A stretch of 35,472 nt of DNA from Neoconidiobolus thromboides FSU 785 (GCA_025603075.1 MU626458.1:1-35472), one strand, 5' to 3'. Positions 1-10,663 are shown, counted from the stretch's first letter. Numbers and translations: made by a program. The notes: a model not told the origin generated them from the sequence alone.

Positions 1-287
1 TAATATTAAAATAGTTTATTTATTTGATAACAAATCTACAATGTTGGTTATGAAGCGGTTGATAATAAACATTTCTCAATAAAGTTTTATAAGAACATGT
101 ATTTAGAGTCTAGTAGAAATTCAACTAACTTACAGTACAAACTATAATAGAATGATTCAGAACTATGTCCAGGTACTTTTGTTTTAACAAAAAAGCTGAT
201 TTTATAGAATTTTAAACAAGGTTTTTAAAATATCAAAACATTCAAAAATTGGATAAAATAATAAAACTAATTCAGACATCACCACTA
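1..287 (+). mobile_element. 3' end of large DNA transposon (copy A), truncated by window edge
   Basis: This stretch matches the reverse complement of 34979-35264 almost base for base, and also matches 12290-12590 on the same strand. The end near 287 carries the decayed terminal inverted repeat (reads ...ACTAATTCAGACATCACCAC, compare TATGTGGGGTTGTCTGATTAG at 34979 on the other strand). The body of the element lies to the left, outside the window. No coding sequence is left in it. Confidence 0.8.
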
Positions 288-340
288 TTTACATAAAATG
301 TTATAAATAGTAGTTTGAATTCTTTTTGCTAAGGATTACA

Positions 341-1025
341 AAAAAATATAATTGATAGACATTTTGAAAAAAAGTTGTAATAGAAAAGTAGTTTTAAGCA
401 TTAGGTAAAATAAAAAATACTAACTATTTCAAAGTTCAAGATTTTTGTTTATAAAGACAATAATAAACAAAATGATATAACTTTAATTGTTATAAAATTT
501 GTAAAAAAGATCAACATCAGCTTATCTTGCAAAAAGAACAGAAAATTCAAAAGCTTCAATATTTACTAAGCAGCTGAGTAGTTTATTAAATGATAAAAAC
601 TAATTCTTAAATATCAATACTGAGGGTGTATTTTCATGTTTAAGAATTTTACTAACAATTTTTCTGCTTAAATGGTGCTTAAAAATAGAAAAAGTAATGA
701 AACTAAAAAAAGCACCCCCATTGTTAGTAAAATTCTTAAAAAAATACATCCCCTAATAATAAATATTTTTCAACAAAGTTTTATAAAAATATAAAAATAT
801 ATTCATATGCTATAACTTCGGTTAATATTAATAAAAGCCTTACTAATATAGTTAATTTCTATTAAATTTAGTAAAAATATTACTAATTTACAATATGAAC
901 TATAAAATAATTTAAAACTGCGTTGGGGGTACCTTTGCTTCTTAATAAAAAAAATTGTTTTTATAGAATTTTAAGCAAAGTTTTTAAAATTGGATAGAAA
1001 AATGAAACTAATTCAAATATCTCTA
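341..1025 (+). mobile_element. Decayed 3' part of large DNA transposon (copy B)
   Basis: Bases 345-620 align with the 3' end of the transposase remnant at 11545-11990 (shared stretches such as GACATTTTG, AAAAGTAGTTTT and TTAGGTAAAATA), but are full of stops and deletions. A miniature element (621-755) is inserted next. After it, 756-1025 matches the transposon's subterminal region (compare 12345-12590 and 85-287) and ends in a decayed terminal repeat, ATGAAACTAATTCAAATATC. It lies head-to-tail behind copy A. Confidence 0.75.
621..755 (+). mobile_element. Miniature transposable element, composite copy (MITE 1)
   Basis: Left end GGGTGTATTTTCATGTTTAAG, then TTTTACTAACAA and the core TTAAATGGTGCTTAAAA, with right end AAAGCACCCCCA at 720. 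It is followed directly by a second left end in reverse (TTGTTAGTAAAATTCTTAAA ... CATCCCCT). The copy therefore has an extra inverted half and is longer (about 135 bp) than the usual 105 bp. Confidence 0.75.
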
Positions 1026-1180
1026 TGGATTATTTTATATTTATTTCATTTTAAAATTTTAATATATATAACACTATAATAATTAAAGTACTTCTATGCT
1101 ATTAAACTTTCATTAACTTAATAAAATTCATACTTGTTAAAATAATATTTAAATTTTAAATTTTAGATTATTTAGTATAA

Positions 1181-1284
1181 ATGGGGATATATTTTTTTGT
1201 TTGAGAATTTTACTAACAAATTTTTCCACCTAAATAGCGCTTAAAAATGGAAAAAATAATGAAACCAAAAAACACCCCCAAATG
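1181..1284 (+). mobile_element. Miniature transposable element (MITE 2)
   Basis: Standard-length copy. Left end ATGGGGATATATTTTTTTG, inner hairpin arms TTTTTCCA / TGGAAAAA around TAAATAGCGCTTAAAA, right end AAAACACCCCCA. It lies about 530 bp upstream of the secreted-protein gene. Confidence 0.85.
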
Positions 1285-1810
1285 CTTTTTAGTCCATATT
1301 AGTTTTCTAAGTTTTAAATATTGAATTTCATATACCTTTTTTTTGTTTTATTAATTACTTAAAAATAAATAAAAATCAGTTTTTGGTTTCAAAAAAACAG
1401 CTATTTATAATATTAAATTAATAAATATACCTAATCTACTAATGAACAAAATGTCTCTGGTATGTAATACTGATATTTATTTACTAATTAGTCAAATTAG
1501 ATCTGCCAAAAAGGAATGTCTAAATTGTGTTGTGAATTTTATAGCATGCCAAATATTTCGCGAAAAAGTTACTATTGTATCTTAATAATTTGTAATAAAG
1601 AATAGGTGTGATTTCATACACCCAGCTCAAATCTCATTTAGAAAAAATCTAGTAAATTGTAATAATTTGACGTTGAAACCAATCAAAAACGGTTAATTTA
1701 TTAAATTCTAAACAAATCGAGTAGTATCTTCGTTAAGAAAGTTTCTAGAAGCATAAATAGAAAAAATAGAAGCTTTGAATAATACTTTTATTAAATTAAT
1801 TATCAATATC
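1285..1810. other. Upstream intergenic region of the secreted-protein gene
   Basis: AT-rich DNA with no open frame of note. A TATA-like CATAAATAG lies at about 1751-1759, some 55 bases before the preferred ATG at 1811, but I cannot show that it is used. Confidence 0.3.
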
Positions 1811-2524
1811 ATGAAATTCCAACTTATATTGTGCTCTTTATTTTCCTTTACTTTAGCTCAGGATAGCGCCTCCGCTCCGGATAATGATGCATTAAATAAA
1901 GCCTTAGACTCACTTTGCTCTGCTGATAAAAGCTTCTCCATCCCAGCTTGCTCTTTACGCCATTATTGCACTAGCGACAAAAGTCTTTCTAGTTCTGATT
2001 ATTGCTCACCTGGTGCTTTATTCGCAAGTATCTGCTCATATGATAAGAAGACAGATTCTAATTGCAAAGATTACACTTCAAAGTGCGGTACATCTCAATT
2101 GGCTTCTACCAATTCCAAGTACTGTGCCAATCTTAAACCTATCCCCAATTACGTTTCAAGCAATGATGCTGCTGAAGCACTTTCTACTATTTGTGGTCAC
2201 CATGATATGCCTAGCTGTAGCGCTAAGTTTTGCCCATTAGATTCTCCACCAAAGAAAGGAGAAGTTTACTCGTGCGATCAATTAACACAACTCCGTACTA
2301 TTTGTTTAGATATGTCTACTATGGATGAATGTGCTGGATGGAACAAGATGTGTGACTCAACTAAAAAATTCGGACCGCTTTGCACAAATGTTAAGCTTCC
2401 TGAAAATAACGGCAGTACTGGTAGCTCTTCTAGCTCTGGTAAAGGATCAAGTAGTAGTGCTTTTAGAGCTCATGTTGGATACCTTGCTCTTGGTGCTTCT
2501 TGCTTGGGCTTTTTCAGTTCATAA
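1811..2524 (+). CDS. Secreted, cysteine-rich, probably GPI-anchored surface protein
   Basis: The open frame starts at 1775, but the Met at 1811 is the better start because it opens directly onto a signal peptide (MKFQLILCSLFSFTLAQ). This gives 237 aa without introns. The mature part has about 20 cysteines in spaced pairs. Two segments look like internal duplicates: one around ICGHHDMPSCSAKFC and one around ICLDMSTMDECAGWNKMC, both with C-x(n)-DM-x(n)-C. A Ser/Gly-rich linker (SSSSSGKGSSSS) then leads to a hydrophobic C-terminal tail, the layout of a GPI-attachment signal. It is probably exported to the cell surface or wall. Fungal surface proteins with similar Cys/Met motifs are known to me, but I cannot assign a function, and metal binding by the Met/Cys/His residues is only a possibility. 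Confidence 0.8.
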   Translation: MKFQLILCSLFSFTLAQDSASAPDNDALNKALDSLCSADKSFSIPACSLRHYCTSDKSLSSSDYCSPGALFASICSYDKKTDSNCKDYTSKCGTSQLASTNSKYCANLKPIPNYVSSNDAAEALSTICGHHDMPSCSAKFCPLDSPPKKGEVYSCDQLTQLRTICLDMSTMDECAGWNKMCDSTKKFGPLCTNVKLPENNGSTGSSSSSGKGSSSSAFRAHVGYLALGASCLGFFSS

Positions 2525-2672
2525 AAGCAAATCGAGCCATTAAATATAATAAAAATATTTTGAATATAAAGGATTTATATCTGTTTCAAGTTTATTTTTT
2601 AGTTTGTCAAAGCTATCAATTCAAATATTAAAATTTAAATTTAGATCGATTTTTTTTAATAATATTTGAAAA

Positions 2673-3894
2673 ATGCTTTTCAAAAAATTTGTCAGAAACT
2701 ATAACATTCTAAAACCGGTAACACTTAGAAATAAGGGTTTTAGTAGCGGAAATAAACTTCAAACAGGAGCCCAACCACTGATTTATACTGAAACAAGGAC
2801 TGTAGATAGTAGAAAGAAAAATGCTTTTTACTTAAAAGCTGGATTTTTGGCACTAGTGCCCGCTTTAACTTTATATTTAGGATGGTGGCAGGTACAGAGA
2901 TTAAAATGGAAGGAGAATTTAATCAACTTGATCCATGAACGATCAGAAGCTCCACCTATCTTATTAAACGACATGATTTTAACGTAAACTTTATTGACAT
3001 ATAGTATGTTGGTTAATTGTTTTTAGAGATTATGACATAGAAGATGCAGAGTTCTATAATGCTTTAGCTAAAGGGCATTTTGTTCACGATAAAGAGATAT
3101 TACTTGGACCTAGGACCTTTGATAATAAGTTAGGATATTACCTTATCACTCCATTTAAACTTGATAATGGGTAATTTTTAATAAATAACTTGGCTTTTTA
3201 ATAAACTTTTAGGCAAGTAATATTAGTCAAGCGCGGATGGATCTCAAGGGAAATGAAGGATCCTTCTCAAAGGCCTTCAAGTCATGTAAATTAATTTAAA
3301 ATTAAACGAATATTATTAAACGTTTGTATAGGATTATGAAGAATTGATTTTAAAGGGTCAAGTTAGAAATGGCGAGAAGGTAGCTTCTATTTTTACTTTT
3401 ACTACTTTTTTTATTGAATATGTTAAAAAGGGGAATCGTTTTACTCCTTCAAACATTCCAGAAAAAGGAGAGTGGTTTTATATTGATTTACAGCAAATGG
3501 CTAAATATACAGGGTCTCTACCATTTTTAATAGATGAACTAGCAGGTAAAATAATTGTAAGAGCCATTTATCAAAAGTATGGAACTTTATATGTTTGAAT
3601 ATAGATAACTCTCCGTATATCAATTCTAAGTTAATTGAGCAAGGAGTCCCAGTTCCAAGGTCAAAAGAGATTCATTTATCTAATAGCCATTTTCAATATG
3701 CTGTTACCTGGTAATGATTGAGTTTTATTATATTACTTTTAATTCAACAACTATGAATTTGTTTCTTATTAATATAAAATGATAGGTTGTCATTGTCGCT
3801 TATCACTACTATTATGACTGTTATGTTTATCCGTAGTGGAAGACCTCATCTGCCTAATAATAGAAACGCTATGATCAAAAAAGTTAATTTTTAA
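2673..3894 (+). CDS. SHY1: SURF1/Shy1, cytochrome c oxidase assembly factor (7 exons)
   Basis: Mitochondrial inner-membrane protein that helps insert haem a during assembly of cytochrome oxidase subunit 1. Exons by hand: 2673-2983, 3027-3170, 3213-3285, 3332-3379, 3431-3545, 3605-3710, 3786-3894 (906 nt, 301 aa). All introns are GT...AG and the joined frame stays open. The product has a basic mitochondrial-type N-terminus and a first membrane helix ending in the family motif GWWQVQRLKWK (about residues 71-81). Then come GPRTFDNKLGYYLITPF, VKRGWIS, the NRFTPSNIPEKGEWFYIDL block and HFQYAVTW before the second membrane helix near the C-terminus. This is the normal SURF1 order, and the length is near the usual 300 aa. 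The 51-nt intron at 3380-3430 has no stop and is a multiple of three, so its retention would add 17 residues in frame. The gene converges with the DOT1 gene. Confidence 0.93.
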
Positions 3895-4444
3895 TCAATA
3901 TATGATTTTTAGTCAAAATAAAATTATTTTTATTTTATAAAGAATGTTTAAAAGATAACTAGGTGCTTTTACTGCTTTTAGATCAATGTTTTTATACTAA
4001 ATTGAAATAACTATATGGGGATGTATTTTTGTATTCAAGATTTTTACTAACAATTTCTCCACTTAAATAGCGCTTAAAAGATGGAAAAAGTAATGAAGCC
4101 AAAAAAACACTCCCCTCTTTAAGCTTGACTTTTATTTAGTTTAACTTTTGGAGGTAACCTAAGGTGATATAATAATCCACAAATGGTATCATATTACTTA
4201 TGCTATTTGGGAACATTCTAATTTTATACTGAATGACGACTTCATAACATTATATTTCAAACTGTTATTTATTTTAAGAATAAGCAAATTCAAATGCTAA
4301 AAAAAACTTGATCTTTGATTAGAATTATGGGAGATAATAGTTTAAAATATTAAATATAGAAAATTAGATTGATCACTTTCTATGGTTTAAGAATCCCAGA
4401 AATGACAATAAACGTATACATTATTAAAAATAAAATAAATGTGA
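3895..4444. other. Convergent intergenic region between SURF1 and DOT1
   Basis: Holds the 3' flanks of both genes and one miniature element (4012-4117). Nothing else is recognised. Confidence 0.5.
4012..4117 (+). mobile_element. Miniature transposable element (MITE 3)
   Basis: Copy reading TATATGGGGATGTATTTTTG ... TAGCGCTTAAAAGATGGAAA ... AAAAAACACTCCCC. It sits between the 3' ends of two convergent genes. Confidence 0.88.
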
Positions 4445-5883
4445 TTATTCTCCTAATGATTGCAAGAACCTATTAAGAGGTTTACGATCAACTGTGTGAA
4501 TAAAAAAGCTTCCAGCATTGGCAGTCCACGAAACTGAGTCAGATCCGTAATCGTATTTTTTCACTCGCAAAATAGTTTCAGGCTCACCAGCGTTTCGGTT
4601 ATTAATTTTCAGCTCAAGGGGTGCAAAGTTTTTTAGTGAAATAATTTTACAGCCTTCCTTAAGTTTAAGGAATAATTCCATGATCTTTACATTTAATTCT
4701 GAATCAAACACATAGTTATTGACCAATAATACATCAACTTCGCTTAATTGTCTCAAAATATCTGGGTGAGTTAAAAAATCACCACGGTAAAATTTTATCC
4801 TTGGGATAGGCAAAAGATACATCTGCATTCGTGCTCTTAACTCAATTTGTTGATATTTGGCTAGTGCTGAAGGGATTTCCATAATCTCAATACCATGTGC
4901 TCTACACCCAGTCTGGCATGCCACTTGAAGCACTACATTTCCAATACCACTCCCCATATCAATAAAAAGGCTGTCTTTATTAATTCCGCTTAATTGAACA
5001 AATTCGTTGACTAGATTACTATTGATTTCCCCATACACTTGATTTGAAAAAGCTTCATAATTAGTTAAATTATGAGCATCTGGTGAAGCCACACGCGCAT
5101 AAGTCTGAAACAAAATATGCTCTAATATTTCATATTTAGGGAAATCTCTTTTTTTAAATCCGTTTCTTTCTCTCATTTCCCTTACTAAAGTATTAAACTC
5201 TTTGATACTATCGATGAAGCTTTCCCCATCTTTCCTGTTTTCCCCACGCCTAAGTTTCCGTAATATACCTAATTCTGAACATAGTATTTTTTCTTTATCC
5301 TCTTTGTTAATGGCCAACTTCCCTATAGTTTCTACTGTGCTTATTATATCTGATATAGAATTATATTCCTCCAAATCAGGCTCCAATCCTTTAGATCCTT
5401 GAGTATAAGCTCTCATTAAATAAAATCTATCAAAAATATTAGATTTTTTTAATAGTATAAAAAGTTGAATCACCTTTCTTTAAAATTCGGATTGGGGTAT
5501 TCAAGCGTTACTCTTAATCCTGGCTTATGAGTTGGGAAGACTAAAGTAAATTTTTAAATAAATAATAAAATAATTAAATCTATCTTACATGGTTTAAAAG
5601 TAACTCCAGTTATATCTTTTACTAGATCAACCGACTCAATAAACTTAGGCTCATTTGACATCTTTTGTACACTGTTGTTTAAAGACCCCATGCTAGATGG
5701 GCTAGATATCCTTAATCCGGAAGTTCTATCTATTAAAGCTTGACTTTTATTAGCGCTCTCATTAACTATCAAAAGTAAGTAAATATCATATTGTAGCTAC
5801 CAAAGCTTACTTAAATTTAAGGATTTCCGTTTCATTGTAGAGTTTTCTTCGCTAAACGGTTTATTGCTTATAGAAACTCTCAT
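4445..5883 (-). CDS. DOT1: DOT1-type histone H3 lysine-79 methyltransferase (4 exons)
   Basis: Nuclear S-adenosylmethionine-dependent enzyme that methylates H3K79 on nucleosomes (known for the family). Exons on the minus strand: 5883-5811, 5765-5589, 5540-5474, 5426-4445 (1299 nt, 432 aa); frames join cleanly at each intron. Exon 3 supplies the conserved segment PGLRVTLEYPNPNFKER, which continues as FYLMRAYTQ. The catalytic domain is complete: D1 loop with YARVASPDAHNLTNYEAFSN and VYGE, SAM-binding motif I FIDMGSGIGNVVLQ, HGIEIME, the substrate-side LLVNNYVFD, ISLKNF and the late VSWT. The N-terminal ~110 residues are poorly conserved and Ser/Lys-rich. At 432 aa it is shorter than yeast Dot1. 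The start at 5883 is the upstream ATG of an exon whose splice joins in frame. A longer N-terminus cannot be excluded. Confidence 0.92.
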
Positions 5884-6683
5884 ATTTTTAATACTCTATT
5901 AAGTTTATTCTATTTATAATAACTATAATAAAAAATAAAACTTTAAATCCATGGACTTGGAATATTTCCCATGCTTTATTTTATATGATTGGTTGTTTTT
6001 CTGCTCTCAGTGTATCTTAACCAACCAAAGATAAAGTATTCATCTCACTTAGCAACAATTTTAAAAACCCACTAAAAGTTAAATATAGCATTTGATCTTT
6101 AATTTAAAAATTCGAATCAAATTCACTTGTTGCATAATGTACTACAAAAATAAACTTACTATTAAACAAAAAGATTTACATAGTCATAATGGGGATCCAG
6201 GTTTGAGCTTTTTTCCAGTATTCTACATTTAAATCCTTACTTTTAAAAAAAAGTTTAGGAGGTAACTAATAATACTTGAAATTGCTTAGCTATAATGAAA
6301 TGAAAGTGTACTTAAAGCATTATTGATATATCCAAACAGTAGCTTGTATTTGTATCTTCGAGAAGCCAGTTTAGTTTCCTAGATGGCTTTTATATCAGAT
6401 TTTCTTAATAGTATTTAATGACATCTCAATAAACAAACGTTAGATATTAGTATAAAGTCATTATATGAAAATGTTACACTGATATACTATCTCAAGCAAT
6501 TGGTATAATTACTTTCAGTATACTTTAATAAGATCCTATGTTATATTTTTAAAGTGATTCATTTTGTTTTCTATTTTATTAAAATGAATTAACTTTGATT
6601 CAATAATTTTACAAAATTTAATCGATCTAAGAGATATTTTCTAAGTAAGGGCTATGAATAGAGATCAACTTTGATTTTTAAAT
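5884..6683. other. Intergenic region between DOT1 (5' side) and GDH (3' side)
   Basis: About 800 bases of AT-rich sequence without a coherent frame, miniature element or RNA gene that I can support. It contains the DOT1 promoter and the GDH 3' flank. Confidence 0.4.
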
Positions 6684-8478
6684 TTAACCTTGAGTTGAAA
6701 ACATAGCACCAGATGATTGGTTGACTAAAGCAATCTTTTGAATAGCATTAACCAAAGCAGCAGTACGATAATCGACATTCAAAGAGTTGGCAGTAGAAAG
6801 AGTCTCACGGCAAGCAACAATCATAGTATCTTCTAATCCAGAGTAAACAAGCTCATGTTCTTCAGCACCGTGAACAATGTGACGACGTTCGCTTTCACTA
6901 AGGTTACGACCTACTTCTTGTTCAACTAAAGCCAAAAGTTTAGCCTTACCTTGCTCTTCCCACATCTTGTTCATACGTCCAAAACGAACATGAGAAAGAT
7001 TCTTTAACCATTCAAAATAAGAAACACATACACCACCTGCATTAAGAAGAAGATCTGGTATAACAACAATACCACGTTCAGTTAAAATGTCATGGGCAGC
7101 TGGAGTTACTGGCCCATTGGCAGCTTCACCAACAATCTTAGCTTGGATTTTGTGAGCATTCTTGAGACCTATTTGGCGTTCAAGGGCAGCAGGGATCAAT
7201 ACATCACATTTGACTTCAAGAACAGAAAGAGGCTCATCTAAAATAGTACCAGAGGAATAACCACGGAAAGTACCAGTTTCTTTACGGTGAGCAAAGAGTG
7301 CTTCAATATCTAAGCCATTCTCATCATGAATAGCGCATTCATATTCACCAATTGCAACTACTTTAGCACCATTATCTTGGAAGAACTTGGCAGCCCAATA
7401 ACCTACATTACCAAAACCTTGGATGGCAACAGTTGTGCCTTCCATTTTACCAGAAAGTCCAGTCTTTTGTTGAATTTCTTTGAATTTAAGGAATTCACGG
7501 ACACCATAATAAACACCAAGTCCAGTAGCTTCGGTACGTCCGCGTACACCTCCTTGGGAGACTGGTTTTCCAGTAACGCATGCAGCAGCATTTACGTCAG
7601 TAGAATGAAGTTGACGGTAAGTATCTGAAGTTAAATAAGTATAAATAAATGAAAAGTAAAACTAAATTACCCATAATCCAAGCCATTTCACTAAAATTAA
7701 ATAAAAATCAATAAAATTATTATGAAAGATATTAAATAATTACCGAGCTCCAGTACCTACATCTGGGGCTGGAACATCGATACCAGGGCCAATAAAATTC
7801 TTTTGGCAAAGTTCAACAGTAAAACGACGTGTAATACGTTCTAATTGAGCTGGAGTCCATTCTTTAGGGTTGATTTGAATGCCACCTTTACCGCCACCAA
7901 ACGGTACATCAACAACAGCACATTTAAAAGTCATCTAAACATTATTAATCTACTTACAATGATGTATTATAAACTTACAAGAGTAGCAAGAGCTTCTACT
8001 TCTTGAAGATCAACTTCATCAGAGAAACGAATACCGCCTTTAACTGGTAAACGATGACGAGAGTGTTGTGCACGATAACCACGGATCATAACGTGTTTTT
8101 TGTCGTCGACCTATTTAAGTTAATGGTGCTTAGTAAATCTTAAGCCGAAAAAATAATTATTTACCTCAATTGGGAAAGTAACTGAAAGAACAGCATCGGT
8201 GCTTTTGATTTGGGATAAGGTTTTTGGAGCCACACCAGATACATTTGCAGCACGATCATAAAAATTTTCTACTGAGCCAAGGAAATCAGGCTCATGATCT
8301 TCACAAGCATTGGATACTGCAGGGGTAGAATAGGATTTGATATTGCGCAAAAGAGATGCGGACTTTAAACTGGAAGTAAAAATGATTAACTTCATGGTGA
8401 CAATGTTTAATATGAAGCTAAATTTATCAATTACCTTTGAGTTCTAAATAAGTTAGATAAAGATCTAGCCAAAACCAT
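6684..8478 (-). CDS. Mitochondrial glutamate dehydrogenase, animal-type ~500-aa class (6 exons)
   Basis: Reversible oxidative deamination of glutamate to 2-oxoglutarate and ammonia, using NAD(P). Exons on the minus strand: 8478-8435, 8369-8165, 8110-7979, 7934-7744, a 20-nt micro-exon 7690-7671, 7624-6684 (1533 nt, 510 aa). The first ~35 residues ([15 protein letters not shown]... with Arg/Ser and no acidic residue) look like a mitochondrial targeting peptide. Conserved parts in order: [20 protein letters not shown] (substrate Lys), [11 protein letters not shown], the catalytic-Asp region [23 protein letters not shown], the Rossmann GFGNVG with Glu at the end of the second strand, AANGPVTP, and [15 protein letters not shown]. 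The family match is to the roughly 500-aa animal/protist enzyme, not the ~450-aa fungal NADP enzyme nor the ~1000-aa fungal NAD enzyme. The vertebrate 'antenna' insertion seems short or absent. Confidence 0.93.
7671..7690 (-). other. 20-nt micro-exon of the glutamate dehydrogenase gene
   Basis: The micro-exon is flanked by GTAATT donors and TTTTAG/TTCAG acceptors. It supplies the residues of the strongly conserved [16 protein letters not shown] stretch that bridge the exons on either side. Without it the frame breaks. Confidence 0.85.
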
Positions 8479-8822
8479 TATGTAAATAAAACAGTTATAA
8501 AAAAAGCAATAAAATTTTGTATTTATTTGATCTTTAAAAAATATTGTTTTATCATTTTTATATTATTTTTTTGTACCACCATACTGTTGGCAAGGTTTCA
8601 TATAATTGTTCATAATTCTTTTGATTTGTTAAACGTGTATCCTTGACGAATAAAACCCTGATAAATGTAAAATTTGAAAATTAAATTTTCCCACCTTCTT
8701 AAAAATATATACTTTAATTGGCCAGGTGTAAAATAACTCATGATTTGTTGATTTACTGACAAAACATCTGATTATATTCTAATGAATTATTGGTAAATTG
8801 GCCAAATTAAGATCTGATAAAT

Positions 8823-8931
8823 ATATGGGGATGTATTTTTGTGTTTAAGAATTTTACTAACAAATTTTCCACGCAAATAGCGCTTAAAAGATGGAAAAAG
8901 TGATAAAGCCAGAGAAAACACTCCCATATAT
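8823..8931 (+). mobile_element. Miniature transposable element (MITE 4)
   Basis: Well-preserved copy: TATATGGGGATGTATTTTTG, then TTTAAGAATTTTACTAACAA, core AAATAGCGCTTAAAAGATGG, right end GAAAACACTCCCATATA. Confidence 0.9.
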
Positions 8932-9189
8932 TAAAATTCAACCTTAAATTTCAAGCATCTATTAAGAAATTTATATTTGTTATTTCCATTGTTTAAATAT
9001 CTTTTGTAACTATTTTAGTATATTAAAAATATATGCTAGGTAAATATTTGATAAATTAATATTAGCTTATAAAATATATAAAATAAAATAAAATTTTAAT
9101 ACGTATATATAATTTTATATCTTTTATAATTAATTAAAATTGATCCAAAAAAATAAACTGTTTATTTTATAAACCAGATTTAGCTTTAA
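8932..9189. other. AT-rich spacer in the repeat region
   Basis: Extremely AT-rich filler with no frame or recognised element. It may be the decayed 5' flank of the transposon copy that begins near 9190. Confidence 0.3.
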
Positions 9190-9535
9190 ATAATAATAAA
9201 ATACAAACTTTTATAATTAAGCTTTAAATAGAATTAAAAATTTTAATATAATAAAAAAAAAGTACATTATATAAACATTTTAATCTGCTCGTATTAATTT
9301 TAACTAATTATAATAATCTAAAATTTATAAAATTTTACGATAAAATAACAATATGAGTTTACTATTATTAATAGTAAACTTAACTAAGTGATATGCAAAA
9401 TTAGTGCTTTAAAGGAAACAGAAAAGCTAATAAATACCACTTAGAGAATAAAAAAACGCCCTCGCATAATAGATATATTTAGTACACAATTAAGAAAAGT
9501 TGTTCAAAATAAAATAAATATGGTGCAAAACATTG
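9190..9535 (+). mobile_element. Truncated 5' copy of the large DNA transposon (copy C)
   Basis: Bases 9190-9440 are a diverged direct repeat of 10235-10490, covering the start of the transposase frame (compare GCTTTAAATAGAATTAAAAA with CTTCAAAATCGAATTTTTGA, and AAAATTAGTGCTTTAAAGGA with AAAATTAGTGCTTTGAGGGA). After an internal deletion, 9480-9535 resembles 10870-10920 (AAAAGTTGTTCAAAATAAAA). No open frame survives. Confidence 0.7.
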
Positions 9536-9547
9536 TTTTATCGGCTC

Positions 9548-9615
9548 TATGATTGATTATAACATAACAGTCACTTAAGTTGTTGTGTTCTCGAGTTCAG
9601 GTACAATCAATCATA
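9548..9615. repeat. Small perfect inverted repeat (11-bp arms)
   Basis: TATGATTGATT (9548-9558) and its exact reverse complement (9605-9615), separated by 46 bases. It superficially resembles a tRNA acceptor stem, but no D-arm or proper T-loop follows. Confidence 0.5.
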
Positions 9616-10629
9616 AGCTTTTGTTTTGATATTCATATTCGGAGTACAAAAGATATTTTAGCGCATGGTAGCTCAAGGCTTTTTAGTTGAATTATTCCCT
9701 GATATTTATACCTTTAATAAAGCCACTGACTCTTTCTGATAGTACTTTAGATAGATTTTACAATAGTATTGTCTATTCTATTTGTCTTACATAGTTCGTA
9801 GCCTATTATGTGTTATTCATAATTCAAGACTATTCTAGTTACACAAACTAAGACCTTTTGACCTATGACTAGTTAATCAAGTAAGAACTGGTTTTGACTC
9901 CAACCGCTGAGTACCAATTCCACAACAGTGGTAAAAAGCAGCAAAAACAGAAAAAAAAATTAAAAAAACCATATAGCAAAAAGTATATGGGGTTGTCCGA
10001 ATTGGTTTGAATTTACTCAGAAATTAATCCAAATTTTATTTTTAAATTTGTATCTTTAAGTGACGATTAAATCTAAAAAGCCTAAAATTAAATTTCTCTA
10101 TTTGAAACTTATTTTGATTGATTCCTTTTCTTAAATAGCTAATTTTCCTAATTATATGTTTTATGTTATTTGTGTTGGATATTTAATAGATACATAGTTA
10201 TCTGACTTTATTTTTTGTTGAAATAGAAATAAAAATAAAATGCAAACTTTCATAACTAAACTTCAAAATCGAATTTTTGAAAATTTCAATACAATAGGGA
10301 GGAGTACACAATATAAACATTGTAATTCATTTACGTCAATTTTAAGAGCTACTTATAACAACCCAAGGTTTATGGAATTTTATAATAAAACAAAATGAAG
10401 AAAAGATATATTATCAAAGTTTACTATCGATAATAATAAACTTAATCAAGCAATGTATAAAATTAGTGCTTTGAGGGAAACAGGAAACAAAAATCAGCAA
10501 GTAGCGTTATTATCAACTATAGTTTCAGTATATTCTTTTGATGAATATAAGAGTTTTGGGTTTAATATAAATAGAAATCAGTATAATTATTCAAAAACAA
10601 GTAATAATAATAAAATATCAACATTACAA

Positions 10630-10663
10630 CATATTGTTAAAAATACAAGAATACATCCCCATA
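10630..10663 (-). mobile_element. Miniature element fragment inside the transposase
   Basis: ATTGTTAAAAATACAAGAAT followed by ACATCCCCATAT is only the left end of the miniature element, in reverse. The rest is absent. Confidence 0.55.

Noticed and set aside
3344-3598. An 84-aa single-exon protein within SURF1
   Set aside because: This frame reads through one stop-free intron and into a second one. Removing both restores the conserved SURF1 sequence.
6180-6260. A further miniature element (ATGGGGATCC...)
   Set aside because: Only the first bases resemble the left end. The inner arms, the AGCGCT core and the right end are missing.
7326-7628. 100-aa plus-strand frame over the GDH gene
   Set aside because: Antisense shadow of a conserved exon.
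9548-9615. tRNA-like fold with a matching 'acceptor stem'
   Set aside because: The 11-bp arms are too long for an acceptor stem and there is no proper D-arm, anticodon arm or GTTCRA loop in register.
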